Shown here: positions 8,440-16,345 of the stretch, in pieces
How the letters are laid out: each line of letters starts with the position of its first letter
Position numbering within the stretch: the stretch's first letter is position 1
Source: JALEVB01 sp022768265
Lineage (GTDB): Bacteria > Bacillota_I > Bacilli_A > Erysipelotrichales > Erysipelotrichaceae
Assembly (NCBI GenBank): GCA_034168985.1
Contig: JAXFJE010000006.1
Coordinates: forward strand, 1-48,347
Length of the DNA: 48,347 bases
Reading direction: 5' to 3'
Made by a program: the position numbers and the translations under genes
The notes under the pieces: model-generated
What the model was told of the DNA's origin: nothing
Databases searched by the model: none
The model's input: the letters and a program-made list of their open reading frames with translations, nothing else

Positions 8440-9009
8440 ATGAAAACAAAAAAAATTGTTATTGTTGATATGGTAAATGGTTTTGTCAAAGAAGGGGCTT
8501 TGCATGATCCAAGGATCATGGATATTACAGAGAACATCAAGTCTTTGCTTGCCCATAAGCAAGATCATGGCATCATAGTTTTGGAAGATTGTCATGAAGA
8601 AGGTTGCGCAGAATTTAATAGTTTTCCGCCGCATTGTATCAAAGGGACATCTGAGGCTAAGACGATCGATGAATTGCAATATGTCTTCGATCTAGAAAAT
8701 TTTGAAGCTTGTGTGCAAAAAAATTCTACCAATGGCTTTTTTGCGATGAAAGAAGCAGACTTATTAACAGCTGATGAATATATCTTAGTAGGTTGTTGTA
8801 CCGATATTTGTGTTGCGCAATTAGCGATGACCTTAAAAGTATATGGCAATGATGCCAACGAACCTAAAAAGGTCATTGTGGTCAAAGATGGGGTAGCTAC
8901 TTATGACGCTTTCAATCATGCGGCTGCAGAATATGATGAAGCAGCTTTTAAGCTGATGGGCATAGCGGGCGTAGAAGTTAAGAGCTTAGCGGAAATATTG
9001 GAGGACTGA
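8440..9009 (+). CDS. pncA: Nicotinamidase (isochorismatase-like fold)
   Basis: A 189-residue cysteine hydrolase that deamidates nicotinamide to nicotinate. The catalytic triad is visible: Asp10 in IVDMVNGF, a Lys in VQKNSTNG (near 90) and nucleophile Cys124 in CCTDIC, the last Cys of that motif. DCH near residue 49 and PPHCIKGT near 66 provide the metal ligands typical of PncA. It is the first gene of the NAD salvage operon and is 2 bases from pncB, with AGAGG before the ATG. A TATAAT at 8410-8415 could be its -10 element; no convincing -35 or NiaR-like palindrome was seen. Confidence 0.9.
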   Translation: MKTKKIVIVDMVNGFVKEGALHDPRIMDITENIKSLLAHKQDHGIIVLEDCHEEGCAEFNSFPPHCIKGTSEAKTIDELQYVFDLENFEACVQKNSTNGFFAMKEADLLTADEYILVGCCTDICVAQLAMTLKVYGNDANEPKKVIVVKDGVATYDAFNHAAAEYDEAAFKLMGIAGVEVKSLAEILED

Positions 9010-9011
9010 TC

Positions 9012-10448
9012 ATGCGTAACTTAACGATGTTGATGGATTTTTATGAACTCACGATGGCTAATGGTTATTATAATCTAGGCTTAAAGGATGAATGGGTCGT
9101 CTTTGATTTATTTTATCGCAAGAATCCAGATAATGGCGGCTTTGTCATTGCCGCAGGTTTGGAACAAGCGATTGATTATTTGCTTAACCTTAGCTTTAAT
9201 GAAGATGATATCGCTTATTTACGATCAAAGCATTTATTTAGTGAAGATTTTTTAGCTTATCTGAAAGACCTTAAGTTTACGGGTAATGTATATGGGGTCA
9301 AAGAAGGCACCATCGTTTATCCTAATACGCCTTTGTTGACGATCGAAGCTCCGCTTTGTGAAGCGCAATTGGTAGAAACGATGTTATTGTTGACGATCAA
9401 TCATCAAAGCTTGATTGCAACCAAAGCTAATCGAATCGTAAGAGCTGCTAAAGGGCGTACGGTGATGGAATTTGGGGCTCGTCGAGCTCAAGGTTATGAT
9501 GGCGCGATCTATGGAACTAGGGCCTGCTATATCGGAGGGGTTGGTTCTACAGCTACGGTCATTGCGGATCAGATGTTCGATGTGCCAGCAGTAGGAACGA
9601 TGGCCCATTCATGGGTACAATATTTTGAAAGTGAATATGACGCTTTCAAGGCTTATGCTGAAATATATCCAACGAATTGTGTGTTATTGATCGATACTTA
9701 TGATGCGATCAATAGCGGGGTACCTAACGCTATCAAAGTAGCGAAAGAAGTTTTAGAACCACAAGGTCATAAATTGTTAGGAGTTCGTTTGGATAGCGGG
9801 GATCTAGCTTATCTATCGAAGAAAATTAGGATGATGTTAGATGATGCAGGTCTAGAAGATACCAAGATCGTCGTTTCTAATAGCATCGATGAATATTTGT
9901 TAGAATCTTTATTTGATCAAGGGGCGATGATCGATAGCTTTGGGGTTGGTGAAAGAATGATCACCAGCAGCAGTGAACCAGTTTTTGGGGGCGTATATAA
10001 GATCGTAGCCAAAAAACAAGATGACAAATATCAACCAAAGATCAAGATCAGTGAAAATGTGGATAAGATCACTAATCCTGGCTTTAAATGGACCTACCGA
10101 GTATATGACCAAAATGGTATGGGCATGTTTGACTTTTTAGCCTTGGCCGATGAAAAGATCGATATCCAAAGCTTAGAATTAGTTGATGAAAATAAACCAT
10201 ATAAGAAAATTACCATCGATCCATCATGGTATGTAGAAAAAATACAATATCAGTTTATCAAAGATGGGGAGCTGATCTATGAATTACCAACGTTAAAACA
10301 AATTCAAGATGATGTGAAATTAAATCTTGCGAAAGTATGGGATGAAGAAAAACGTTTCTCATTCCCGCATAAACATTATGTCGATCTAACGCGTAAGCTA
10401 TATGATGTCAAATGTGAGATGTTGAAAAATTATGAGGGCAAAAATTAA
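9012..10448 (+). CDS. pncB: Nicotinate phosphoribosyltransferase
   Basis: At 478 residues it matches the Firmicutes form of the enzyme that joins nicotinate and PRPP to nicotinate mononucleotide. Family blocks visible are LMDFYELTMANGY at the N-terminus, EFGARRAQG near 152 containing the phosphate-binding Arg residues, and GVRLDSGDL near 257 in the PRPP/phosphate loop. The remaining sequence shows no break. It follows pncA by two bases, and its stop shares a base with the ATG of nadD, so the order of genes follows the order of reactions. Confidence 0.95.
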   Translation: MRNLTMLMDFYELTMANGYYNLGLKDEWVVFDLFYRKNPDNGGFVIAAGLEQAIDYLLNLSFNEDDIAYLRSKHLFSEDFLAYLKDLKFTGNVYGVKEGTIVYPNTPLLTIEAPLCEAQLVETMLLLTINHQSLIATKANRIVRAAKGRTVMEFGARRAQGYDGAIYGTRACYIGGVGSTATVIADQMFDVPAVGTMAHSWVQYFESEYDAFKAYAEIYPTNCVLLIDTYDAINSGVPNAIKVAKEVLEPQGHKLLGVRLDSGDLAYLSKKIRMMLDDAGLEDTKIVVSNSIDEYLLESLFDQGAMIDSFGVGERMITSSSEPVFGGVYKIVAKKQDDKYQPKIKISENVDKITNPGFKWTYRVYDQNGMGMFDFLALADEKIDIQSLELVDENKPYKKITIDPSWYVEKIQYQFIKDGELIYELPTLKQIQDDVKLNLAKVWDEEKRFSFPHKHYVDLTRKLYDVKCEMLKNYEGKN

Positions 10449-11044
10449 TGAATATCGTTTTTATTGGTAGCTTTAATCCTGTTACCAAGGCGCATATCAT
10501 GATTGCCAAGGAAATCTTAAAACAAAAAGATGTGCAAAAGATCATCTTTGTGCCCGTATCTGATCATTATGATAAGGCTAGTTTACAAACTGCTAGTTGG
10601 CATCGCCAACAGATGTTGCGTTTAGCTTGTACGGATAGGATGGTCGTTAGTGATATCGAGGATCGCTTGGCCAAGCAGCTTGGACGTCAACCTAAGACAT
10701 ATGAAACCCTATGTGCACTAAGTCAAGAATATCCCCAATTGACCCTATTAATCGGAATGGATAACTATTGGGATTTTCCTACTTGGTATCGGGTTGATGA
10801 TCTATTAAGCCAGTTCAAGGTCATGGTCTATCCGCGAGGGCATAAGGATGAAGATGTGACCACTTCGCCTTTATATCCTAAATATCACCAAAGCTTTATT
10901 TTTATCGATCCGATCCAAGTTAGCGATATTAGCGCTACTAAGGTTAGAGCTGCTTTGCAACAACAAGCGGATGTCCATGCGTTATTGGATGAAAAGGTCA
11001 TTAACTATATTTTAGAACATAAAGAGGAATTAAATTATGAATAA
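10448..11044 (+). CDS. nadD: Nicotinate-nucleotide adenylyltransferase
   Basis: The 198-residue protein starts with GSFNPVTKAH (residues 7-16), the nucleotidyltransferase signature in which TKAH replaces the more common T.GH form. ISATKVR near 160-166 is the second nucleotide-binding motif. MDNYWDFPTWYRVDDL near 110 fits the NadD substrate region. It converts nicotinate mononucleotide to deamido-NAD. The start codon overlaps the pncB stop by one base, and the end overlaps nadE by 8 bases, indicating strict co-translation. No HD-domain partner (YqeK) follows, unlike many Firmicutes nadD loci. Confidence 0.92.
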   Translation: MNIVFIGSFNPVTKAHIMIAKEILKQKDVQKIIFVPVSDHYDKASLQTASWHRQQMLRLACTDRMVVSDIEDRLAKQLGRQPKTYETLCALSQEYPQLTLLIGMDNYWDFPTWYRVDDLLSQFKVMVYPRGHKDEDVTTSPLYPKYHQSFIFIDPIQVSDISATKVRAALQQQADVHALLDEKVINYILEHKEELNYE

Positions 11045-11852
11045 ACAATTAAGGGAATTTGAGCAAGAGCTAGACCTGCATATTGAAAAGATCGCTGCAA
11101 AGATCAAGAAAGTTTATGAAGATAGTCATAGCAATGGTTTTGTGATCGGAATGAGCGGTGGCATCGATTGCGCAACGGTCATGGCCCTTTGTCATCATGC
11201 CAATGTTCCTGTTATTGCATTTACGATGCCTTATGAAGCTAATACTTCTAAGCAACGTATCAAGGGCATGGATGATGCAAAGGCGTGCTGTGATAAGTTC
11301 CATGTACCATTATATACTTTGGATATTTCGCAAAGCGCCAATGTTTTGATCGATCAGGTAAATAATACTTTATCTCAAGAGCTGATCAACGACGAAAAAG
11401 TTCGCTTAGCTAAAGCTAATGTCTTACCACGGATGCGGATGATCAATTTGTATTATGTAGCACAATTGACCAATCGCTTGGTTATTGGGACGGGTAATTT
11501 ATCGGAAATCGTGATGGGATATTTTACCAAATGGGGTGATGGTGCCAATGATTTTAATCCGATCAAGACTTTATGTAAGACCCAAATTTATATGATTGCG
11601 AAAAGATTAGGGGTTCCGCAAGCAATCATCGATAAGCAACCATCAGCTGATTTATGGGATGAACAAACGGATGAAAAGGAAATGGGGCTAACTTATGCGC
11701 AGATCGATAACTATATTACTAGCGGCGAAGCTAGCGAAGAGGTCAAAGCGAAGATCAGTGCAACCTTAAGACGTAATAAGCATAAATATGAAGTCAATAT
11801 GTTTGAAGATCTAAGCGATAAGCCATGGATCAAACAAGCTTTAGAAGCTTAA
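11037..11852 (+). CDS. nadE: NH3-dependent NAD synthetase
   Basis: A 271-residue N-type ATP pyrophosphatase that amidates deamido-NAD. The P-loop is GMSGGIDCAT (around 38-47). The usual motif is SGGxDS, so Cys45 replaces the last Ser. Other family blocks are intact: RLVIGTGNLSE near 155, KWGDGANDFNPI near 173 and PSADLWDEQTDEKEMG near 202. There is no glutaminase domain, so free ammonia or a separate amidotransferase must supply nitrogen. It is the last enzyme of the salvage operon, and a lipoprotein gene follows after 21 bases. Confidence 0.95.
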   Translation: MNKQLREFEQELDLHIEKIAAKIKKVYEDSHSNGFVIGMSGGIDCATVMALCHHANVPVIAFTMPYEANTSKQRIKGMDDAKACCDKFHVPLYTLDISQSANVLIDQVNNTLSQELINDEKVRLAKANVLPRMRMINLYYVAQLTNRLVIGTGNLSEIVMGYFTKWGDGANDFNPIKTLCKTQIYMIAKRLGVPQAIIDKQPSADLWDEQTDEKEMGLTYAQIDNYITSGEASEEVKAKISATLRRNKHKYEVNMFEDLSDKPWIKQALEA

Positions 11853-11873
11853 GATGACAAAAAGGGGATATGA

Positions 11874-12497
11874 ATGTTTAAAAAAATATTTTTGATAGGG
11901 GCTTTACTAGTAAGTGTTTGCGGATGCAGTGCTGAAGAAGATTTTGCCAAACTGCCTACCTTAGAACTAAGTGAGATGATGAACATCCAAAAGATGAGCG
12001 ATTATTATAGCGATCAGCAGGGAATTGATGAAAAACAAGCTATGCAAACCTTATTAGCAACTAATCAAGATCGTGATCTTACTGCCAACAATTATCGCAT
12101 CATTACCCATCGTTTGACGCAAGATGAGCATAATTTGACTTTGCAGGCTTATTGTTTGATGGCTAGCGATGATAATGAAAAGATCCAAGAGATCCTATTT
12201 GTGGATGTTGATGGTACAGATATTAAGATCGATAAAAACGCTGATGAAAATAGCTTTAGTTTTCACATGGCTACAGTAGAACCAACAGGATCGTCTCACT
12301 ATGTTTTAAAAGATGCTCATACCATTGACTATGCTTTAGATATTACTTATCTAGAAATAAATCCGGATGATATCACGGTTGATATCCAAAAAGATAGTAA
12401 TGATGGTAAGCTAGAAATAGCTTTTGCAAGCAAGGTTGATCAGCAAAGTGCTCTTTGCGTACAAGCGCAAGGAACGATATCCTTAAAAGATAAATAA
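11874..12497 (+). CDS. Lipoprotein of unknown function, 207 aa
   Basis: A signal peptide with lipobox VCGC (modified Cys18) is followed by an acidic, Asp-rich extracellular domain without recognised motif. Beta-strand-like alternation in the second half (DITVDIQ, KLEIAFASKV) suggests a sandwich fold, but this is only a composition-based impression. AAAAGGGGATATGA before the ATG is a good ribosome binding site. It is 21 bases behind nadE and ahead of the operon terminator, so it is probably cotranscribed with the NAD genes, although nothing in it points to that pathway. Confidence 0.75.
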   Translation: MFKKIFLIGALLVSVCGCSAEEDFAKLPTLELSEMMNIQKMSDYYSDQQGIDEKQAMQTLLATNQDRDLTANNYRIITHRLTQDEHNLTLQAYCLMASDDNEKIQEILFVDVDGTDIKIDKNADENSFSFHMATVEPTGSSHYVLKDAHTIDYALDITYLEINPDDITVDIQKDSNDGKLEIAFASKVDQQSALCVQAQGTISLKDK

Positions 12498-12500
12498 GCA

Positions 12501-12536
12501 AAGACCATATGATCGTAGTTATCATATGGTCTTTTT
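12501..12536 (+). terminator. Intrinsic terminator of the NAD salvage operon
   Basis: AAGACCATATGAT (12501-12513) pairs perfectly with ATCATATGGTCTT (12521-12533), a 13-bp stem with a 7-base loop, then TTT. It may also act on the convergent leftward gene, but its minus-strand T-run is weak. Confidence 0.9.
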
Positions 12537-12544
12537 GTTAGGAT

Positions 12545-12820
12545 TTATTTAATGATGATCAGGATAATGCTGATCAAAGATAAAGTAATGAAGATCAAGC
12601 AATCAAATCTAGCTAATAAAGTAAGAAACTTAGAAGTTAAGGGCTTGTTTTTAAAAATGTTCTCAGCATTTATGAAAACTAAGATGATCATTAGGCTATA
12701 GTAATAGCTTTGATTATTGGTATTTTGGTAATAATAAGCAAATACATAGCTTAAAGCTACTAAGGGAATAAGACATAGGGCAAGGGTTTGAAACCAATGA
12801 TAGAATTTGTTGTTAGACAT
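12545..12820 (-). CDS. Small membrane protein, 91 aa
   Basis: Three hydrophobic segments are visible (about 8-30, 39-53, 66-90), so this is an integral membrane protein with few charged residues. I recognise no family. AGAAAGGA precedes the ATG. The gene follows the XRE regulator by 15 bases on the same strand, and that regulator itself has membrane helices. The pair may therefore act together, for example as a sensor with a membrane partner. That is inference from position. Confidence 0.65.
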   Translation of the reverse strand: MSNNKFYHWFQTLALCLIPLVALSYVFAYYYQNTNNQSYYYSLMIILVFINAENIFKNKPLTSKFLTLLARFDCLIFITLSLISIILIIIK

Positions 12821-12835
12821 AGTAATTGATCCTTT

Positions 12836-13411
12836 CTACTTTAATAAGAAGATAAAAATAATATTGATAGTTAGACTAAATAAAATGATAGCGAAGACAT
12901 ACATGATTTTTTGATAAGGTCGTTTGCCTTCTTCCCGATATACATCGCAATCATTTAATTGTTTGCCTTCCAAAAACGCCAAGATCTCTTTATAAGTTTG
13001 GATCTGGTGAGCTTTCTTGAGTTTTTCTGCATAAGTGGCGACAACCACGGCCAAGACATATATCAACAGCCAGATGACAAAACCAATCCTTCCTAAAAAG
13101 TGTACTAATGGCAAGGGTAAGACGATGCTAGCAATCAATAAGATGCCAAAGATAATGCTGATGTGTTTGAAGCGATGGATGTCTTCTTGTTTGACATATG
13201 TTTCGATCAGTTGTTTATCTTGTTTTAACATTTGATCAATGCTAGTATCGAAAATGTTCGCTAACAATAATAAGCTGTGGATGTCGGGATAGTTCTTATC
13301 ATTTTCCCAATTCGATATCGTTTGGCGCGAAACATATATCATATCTGCTAGCTCATCTTGAGATAGCTTTTTTTGCGTTCGAAGATTTTTAATGTTTTTT
13401 CCTAGTTCCAT
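12836..13411 (-). CDS. XRE-family regulator with C-terminal membrane helices
   Basis: The N-terminal 65 residues form a Cro/C1 helix-turn-helix: LGKNIKNLRTQKKLSQDELADMI then VSRQTISNWENDKNYPD. After a linker three hydrophobic segments follow (about 82-105, 106-125, 168-190), so the DNA-binding domain is tethered to the membrane. AAGGAG 6 bases before the ATG fixes the start. This layout is common in small Firmicutes regulators paired with transporters or immunity proteins. A palindrome at 13459-13476, between this gene and the divergent membrane protein gene, is its likely operator. Confidence 0.88.
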   Translation of the reverse strand: MELGKNIKNLRTQKKLSQDELADMIYVSRQTISNWENDKNYPDIHSLLLLANIFDTSIDQMLKQDKQLIETYVKQEDIHRFKHISIIFGILLIASIVLPLPLVHFLGRIGFVIWLLIYVLAVVVATYAEKLKKAHQIQTYKEILAFLEGKQLNDCDVYREEGKRPYQKIMYVFAIILFSLTINIIFIFLLK

Positions 13412-13458
13412 GATGGGCTCCTTATGTTAAAATCTTATACCAAGATCATTTTTTTGTC

Positions 13459-13500
13459 TGTCAAAAGTTTTTGACATGGCTATTTTTAGGCCATAATAAT
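13459..13500. promoter_or_regulatory. Palindromic operator over divergent -35 elements
   Basis: TGTCAAAAGTTTTTGACA (13459-13476) has perfect 8-bp arms with a 2-bp centre. Its right arm contains the rightward -35 TTGACA (13471-13476), 17 bp ahead of TAATAA (13494-13499). Its left arm is TTGACA on the minus strand, with a weaker -10 (GTATAA, 13440-13435) 18 bp away toward the XRE gene. A bound regulator would cover both -35 boxes. Confidence 0.75.
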
Positions 13501-13562
13501 ACTCATTGCCATTGTTTAAGCTTTTGAGTACAATGTTATATATCATAAGGGGTGAATTGTTT

Positions 13563-14630
13563 TTGAAAAACCTAGGACTATTGATATGCGGGTGGATCAT
13601 GATCTTACTGAAAGGAATACTTCCGCCAAATTATCTATATATTTTATGTAATACCATCGGGATGATCTTATTTACGCTCGCTATTGATAATTTATTGAGT
13701 CAATTCTTAGCGAAGTATTTGCGCTTGAGCAAGATAACCCAGTTCTTTTTGTTAGCTATTATCATGGGGATCTTAAATGTGCATATCGTTCATTTTTTAG
13801 GCAGCTTTGTGGTCTTTGTTAATGAGGATCGTAGCTTGATGATGGTAGTTACTTCTTTTTTGGTAGATCTGGTTAGTTATGTGCTATATTGGTTAGGCTT
13901 TTATAGCTTAGCTAAAGCATATGCCTTGATCGATAATGAGCATAGCGAAGTGATCGAAAAGATGGGAATGATCCAATTAGATCGCAATGTCTATAATTTA
14001 TATCTGCGTTTATCTTTTCCCAAGACTAGTGTGGTTTGGAATTTTATCATCGTGTTAACGGTATGTACGTGGGCCATCAATAACTATAGTGCATTTAGTA
14101 CCTTGTTAAGTTGGTTATTCTTTGGCTTTTTCGTGATGGTCATTAATTTGGTAGGCTTTAATTTTATTTGGTTAAATTATGAAAACAATATTGGTCAATA
14201 TATCATCTTTAAACGTTATGAGACCTTGGATAAAACCGAAAGCGATGATATCCCGGTATATCTAGATGAAAATCGTTTAGAATTTGCCTTGGAGCATATC
14301 TTGACCCAAAAGGAACATTATAAAAGTGAGGAAGATCTTAATATTCCTTTTCGTAAAAAAGATATTGGGTGGATCTTAGTTAATGCTTGTTTGATCTTGA
14401 TGGCAGGGATGGCTTTAAGGGTATTTGAGATGTATTATAGTTTGTTGATCGCTAGTGGTGGTGCTTTATTTGATTTATCTACAACTTGGTTGTTATCGCA
14501 AGTAGGGATCATGACGTGTATTTATCTGAGCGTATATCTAGGCTTTAAAGGTGTTATCAGCAATAATAAGCTTTTTGGGATCTTGGTGATTGCGCCATTA
14601 TTGGTTAGAATGTTAGGCTTCATGCTGTAG
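13563..14630 (+). CDS. Polytopic membrane protein of unknown function
   Basis: About 355 residues with roughly eight hydrophobic segments: four in the first 150 residues, two near 165-210 and two at the C-terminus. A soluble stretch of about 70 residues (near 220-290) precedes the last pair. I recognise no transporter or enzyme family. The start is a judgement: AAGGGGTG at 13548-13554 is correctly spaced for the TTG at 13563 (MKNLGLLICGW), whereas longer starts place that site inside the gene. It has its own promoter, divergent from the XRE regulator, and runs to 9 bases before the S66 carboxypeptidase gene. Confidence 0.75.
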   Translation: MKNLGLLICGWIMILLKGILPPNYLYILCNTIGMILFTLAIDNLLSQFLAKYLRLSKITQFFLLAIIMGILNVHIVHFLGSFVVFVNEDRSLMMVVTSFLVDLVSYVLYWLGFYSLAKAYALIDNEHSEVIEKMGMIQLDRNVYNLYLRLSFPKTSVVWNFIIVLTVCTWAINNYSAFSTLLSWLFFGFFVMVINLVGFNFIWLNYENNIGQYIIFKRYETLDKTESDDIPVYLDENRLEFALEHILTQKEHYKSEEDLNIPFRKKDIGWILVNACLILMAGMALRVFEMYYSLLIASGGALFDLSTTWLLSQVGIMTCIYLSVYLGFKGVISNNKLFGILVIAPLLVRMLGFML

Positions 14631-14639
14631 GGGTTGATG

Positions 14640-15515
14640 ATGAGCGATAAGAAGATAGCTATTGTGGCCTGTTCCGATCCGATTAGTGATAATACCCGTA
14701 TGATCTTAAATGAGCTGATCGCATGTTTAAATGAGCTAGATCTCGCTGCGCTATTAGCTCCAACGGTTCTAGATCCCAGTGAAGATCCTGGCTTGTTGAT
14801 CGCTCATAAGGCGCAAAACTTGAATGCTTATTTTGCAGATGATGATATTAAAGCCATCTTTGATATTTCTGGCGGTAATCTAGCCAATACGATCATACCT
14901 TATTTGGATTATTCGTTATTAAAGAGGAAACATAAGCCTTTTTTTGGTTATAGCGACCTTACGAGCATCCTAAATGCCATTTATGCTAAGACTGATAAAC
15001 CAACTTATCTATATCAGCTAAGAAATATTTATCAGGATAAAAGTAAAATGCAAAAACAGGCATTTGCGAACATGGTAAATAATGTCGATCTATCTTTATT
15101 TACGATCAAATGGCGCTTTATTCGCAAAGAACAAGTAAGTGGGATCATGATAGGCGGTAATATCCGTTGTTTTTTAAAGCTAGCGGGGACTCCCTATATG
15201 CCTAAGTTAGCAGATAAGATCTTATTTTTAGAAAGTTATGGAGGAGAATTAGCTTTGATCCAAAGCTTTATGGCACAGCTTAAACAATTGCCGGACTTTG
15301 CTAAGTTAAAAGGGATCGCGTTAGGAACATTTACCATGATCGATAAGCAAGGACAAACCGCGAAGTTAATTACAATGGTAGCAGATATGATCCAAGAATA
15401 TGATATGGCTTTATTAAAAACAGAAGATGTAGGGCATGGGGTAAATGCTAAGTGTTTGATCATTGGGCAAAACTATAACTTACAAAAAGCTGAAAATGAC
15501 GAAGGAATCGCTTGA
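14640..15515 (+). CDS. S66-family LD-carboxypeptidase / MccF-like serine peptidase
   Basis: About 291 residues. The S66 triad can be seen: the Ser in FFGYSDLTS (near 104), the Glu in LESYGGELA (near 198) and the His in GHGVNAKCLIIG (near 265). FDISGGNLANTIIPYLDY (near 80) is the family's conserved loop. Members cleave LD-peptide bonds in peptidoglycan stems or, as MccF, inactivate peptidyl-nucleotide antibiotics. The ATG at 14640 is preferred over earlier TTG and ATG codons because AGGGG (14629-14633) is spaced for it. The upstream membrane protein and the XRE regulator make a self-immunity role possible, but cell-wall recycling is equally compatible. Confidence 0.85.
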   Translation: MSDKKIAIVACSDPISDNTRMILNELIACLNELDLAALLAPTVLDPSEDPGLLIAHKAQNLNAYFADDDIKAIFDISGGNLANTIIPYLDYSLLKRKHKPFFGYSDLTSILNAIYAKTDKPTYLYQLRNIYQDKSKMQKQAFANMVNNVDLSLFTIKWRFIRKEQVSGIMIGGNIRCFLKLAGTPYMPKLADKILFLESYGGELALIQSFMAQLKQLPDFAKLKGIALGTFTMIDKQGQTAKLITMVADMIQEYDMALLKTEDVGHGVNAKCLIIGQNYNLQKAENDEGIA

Positions 15516-15525
15516 TTCCTTTTTT
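15502..15525 (+). terminator. Terminator hairpin overlapping the S66 stop codon
   Basis: AAGGAATC (15502-15509) pairs with GATTCCTT (15514-15521), followed by more Ts. The loop and right arm contain the TGA stop (15513-15515), so the last codons of the gene form the terminator stem. Confidence 0.85.
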
Positions 15526-15564
15526 GTTGATCATCTAGCACCTAATGAACCTTGTTAGATATCA

Positions 15565-15592
15565 TAAAAAATCGAAGATAAAGATCTTCGAT
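15565..15592 (-). terminator. Intrinsic terminator of the GntR gene
   Basis: ATCGAAGAT (15571-15579) pairs with ATCTTCGAT (15584-15592). Read leftward the stem is followed by TTTTTT (15565-15570), placing it 13 bases after the GntR stop. Confidence 0.85.
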
Positions 15593-15604
15593 AAGTGTTC
15601 ATAT

Positions 15605-16237
15605 TTAAATATTATTCAGCAAATGATGACGTAAAGCGTTATAAGCTCCTAATTGATCGCGATTGAAGATACATTTTAAAATATATTTATATTCTAAGAT
15701 GATATCATCATTTAATTGGTCATGAGGATTGTTGATTGCTAGATCGATGACATTACAAATGATCGGAATAAACGAAATGAAGATGGAATTATGTGAAGCT
15801 TTGATAAAAGATGAATGAAGCTGTTTTTCAAGTTCAATGAATTCCGGATTACTTAAAGAGGTATCAAGCATGTTGATCAAACTTTCGATGTGTTTAAGTT
15901 CATCAGCTTGGATCCTTTCGCAAGCAAAAAAGATCGACGTGCTTTCGATCATGACCCTAAACTCATGGAAATCGCTAGAATTAATATTAAAATTTAGATT
16001 ATTAAGTTCAAGGAAAGTCTGATTGTTGATGACGACGCTACCTTTACGCGGAGCAGTTTGAATAAGATTTAAACTAGTCAAGATCTTTAAAGCTTCGCGA
16101 ATGGTTGTGCGACTTGCTTGATATTGTTTGCATAATTGTTCTTCGGTAGGAAGCGTATCGCCAATCTTATATTTTTTGTTAATAACGATATCTTCGACCA
16201 ATTGATTTGCAATAGTTTTACTTAATGTTAATTTCAT
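15605..16237 (-). CDS. GntR-family regulator (FadR/FCD type)
   Basis: The 210-residue protein has an N-terminal GntR winged helix: IGDTLPTEEQLCKQY, then ASRTTIREALKILTSLNLI (about residues 25-60). A helical C-terminal part of the FadR type (FCD) follows, including FHEFRVMIES near 90 and a weak series of potential metal or ligand residues. AGGAG 7 bases before the ATG supports the start. The gene is divergent from the surface flavoprotein reductase, with a shared region of 108 bases containing CAGTTTAT half-sites. It probably controls that gene in response to a carboxylic acid, as is usual for FCD regulators; the ligand is not readable. Confidence 0.9.
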   Translation of the reverse strand: MKLTLSKTIANQLVEDIVINKKYKIGDTLPTEEQLCKQYQASRTTIREALKILTSLNLIQTAPRKGSVVINNQTFLELNNLNFNINSSDFHEFRVMIESTSIFFACERIQADELKHIESLINMLDTSLSNPEFIELEKQLHSSFIKASHNSIFISFIPIICNVIDLAINNPHDQLNDDIILEYKYILKCIFNRDQLGAYNALRHHLLNNI

Positions 16238-16252
16238 ATTAATCTCCTAAAT

Positions 16253-16301
16253 CAGTTTATATTATATATGAATTGACATAATTAATAAACTGGATTATTA
16301 T
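16253..16301. promoter_or_regulatory. Promoter and putative GntR operator for the flavoprotein reductase
   Basis: TTGACA (16273-16278), 17 bp and TATTAT (16296-16301) form the rightward promoter. CAGTTTAT (16253-16260) and its inverse ATAAACTG (16285-16292) flank the -35, the second lying in the spacer. The arms are 24 bp apart, long for one GntR dimer, so looping or two dimers are possible. Confidence 0.65.
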
Positions 16302-16345
16302 ATGTGTGATAATTTTGTGAAAAATAATACAAATAGGAGGGGGAA

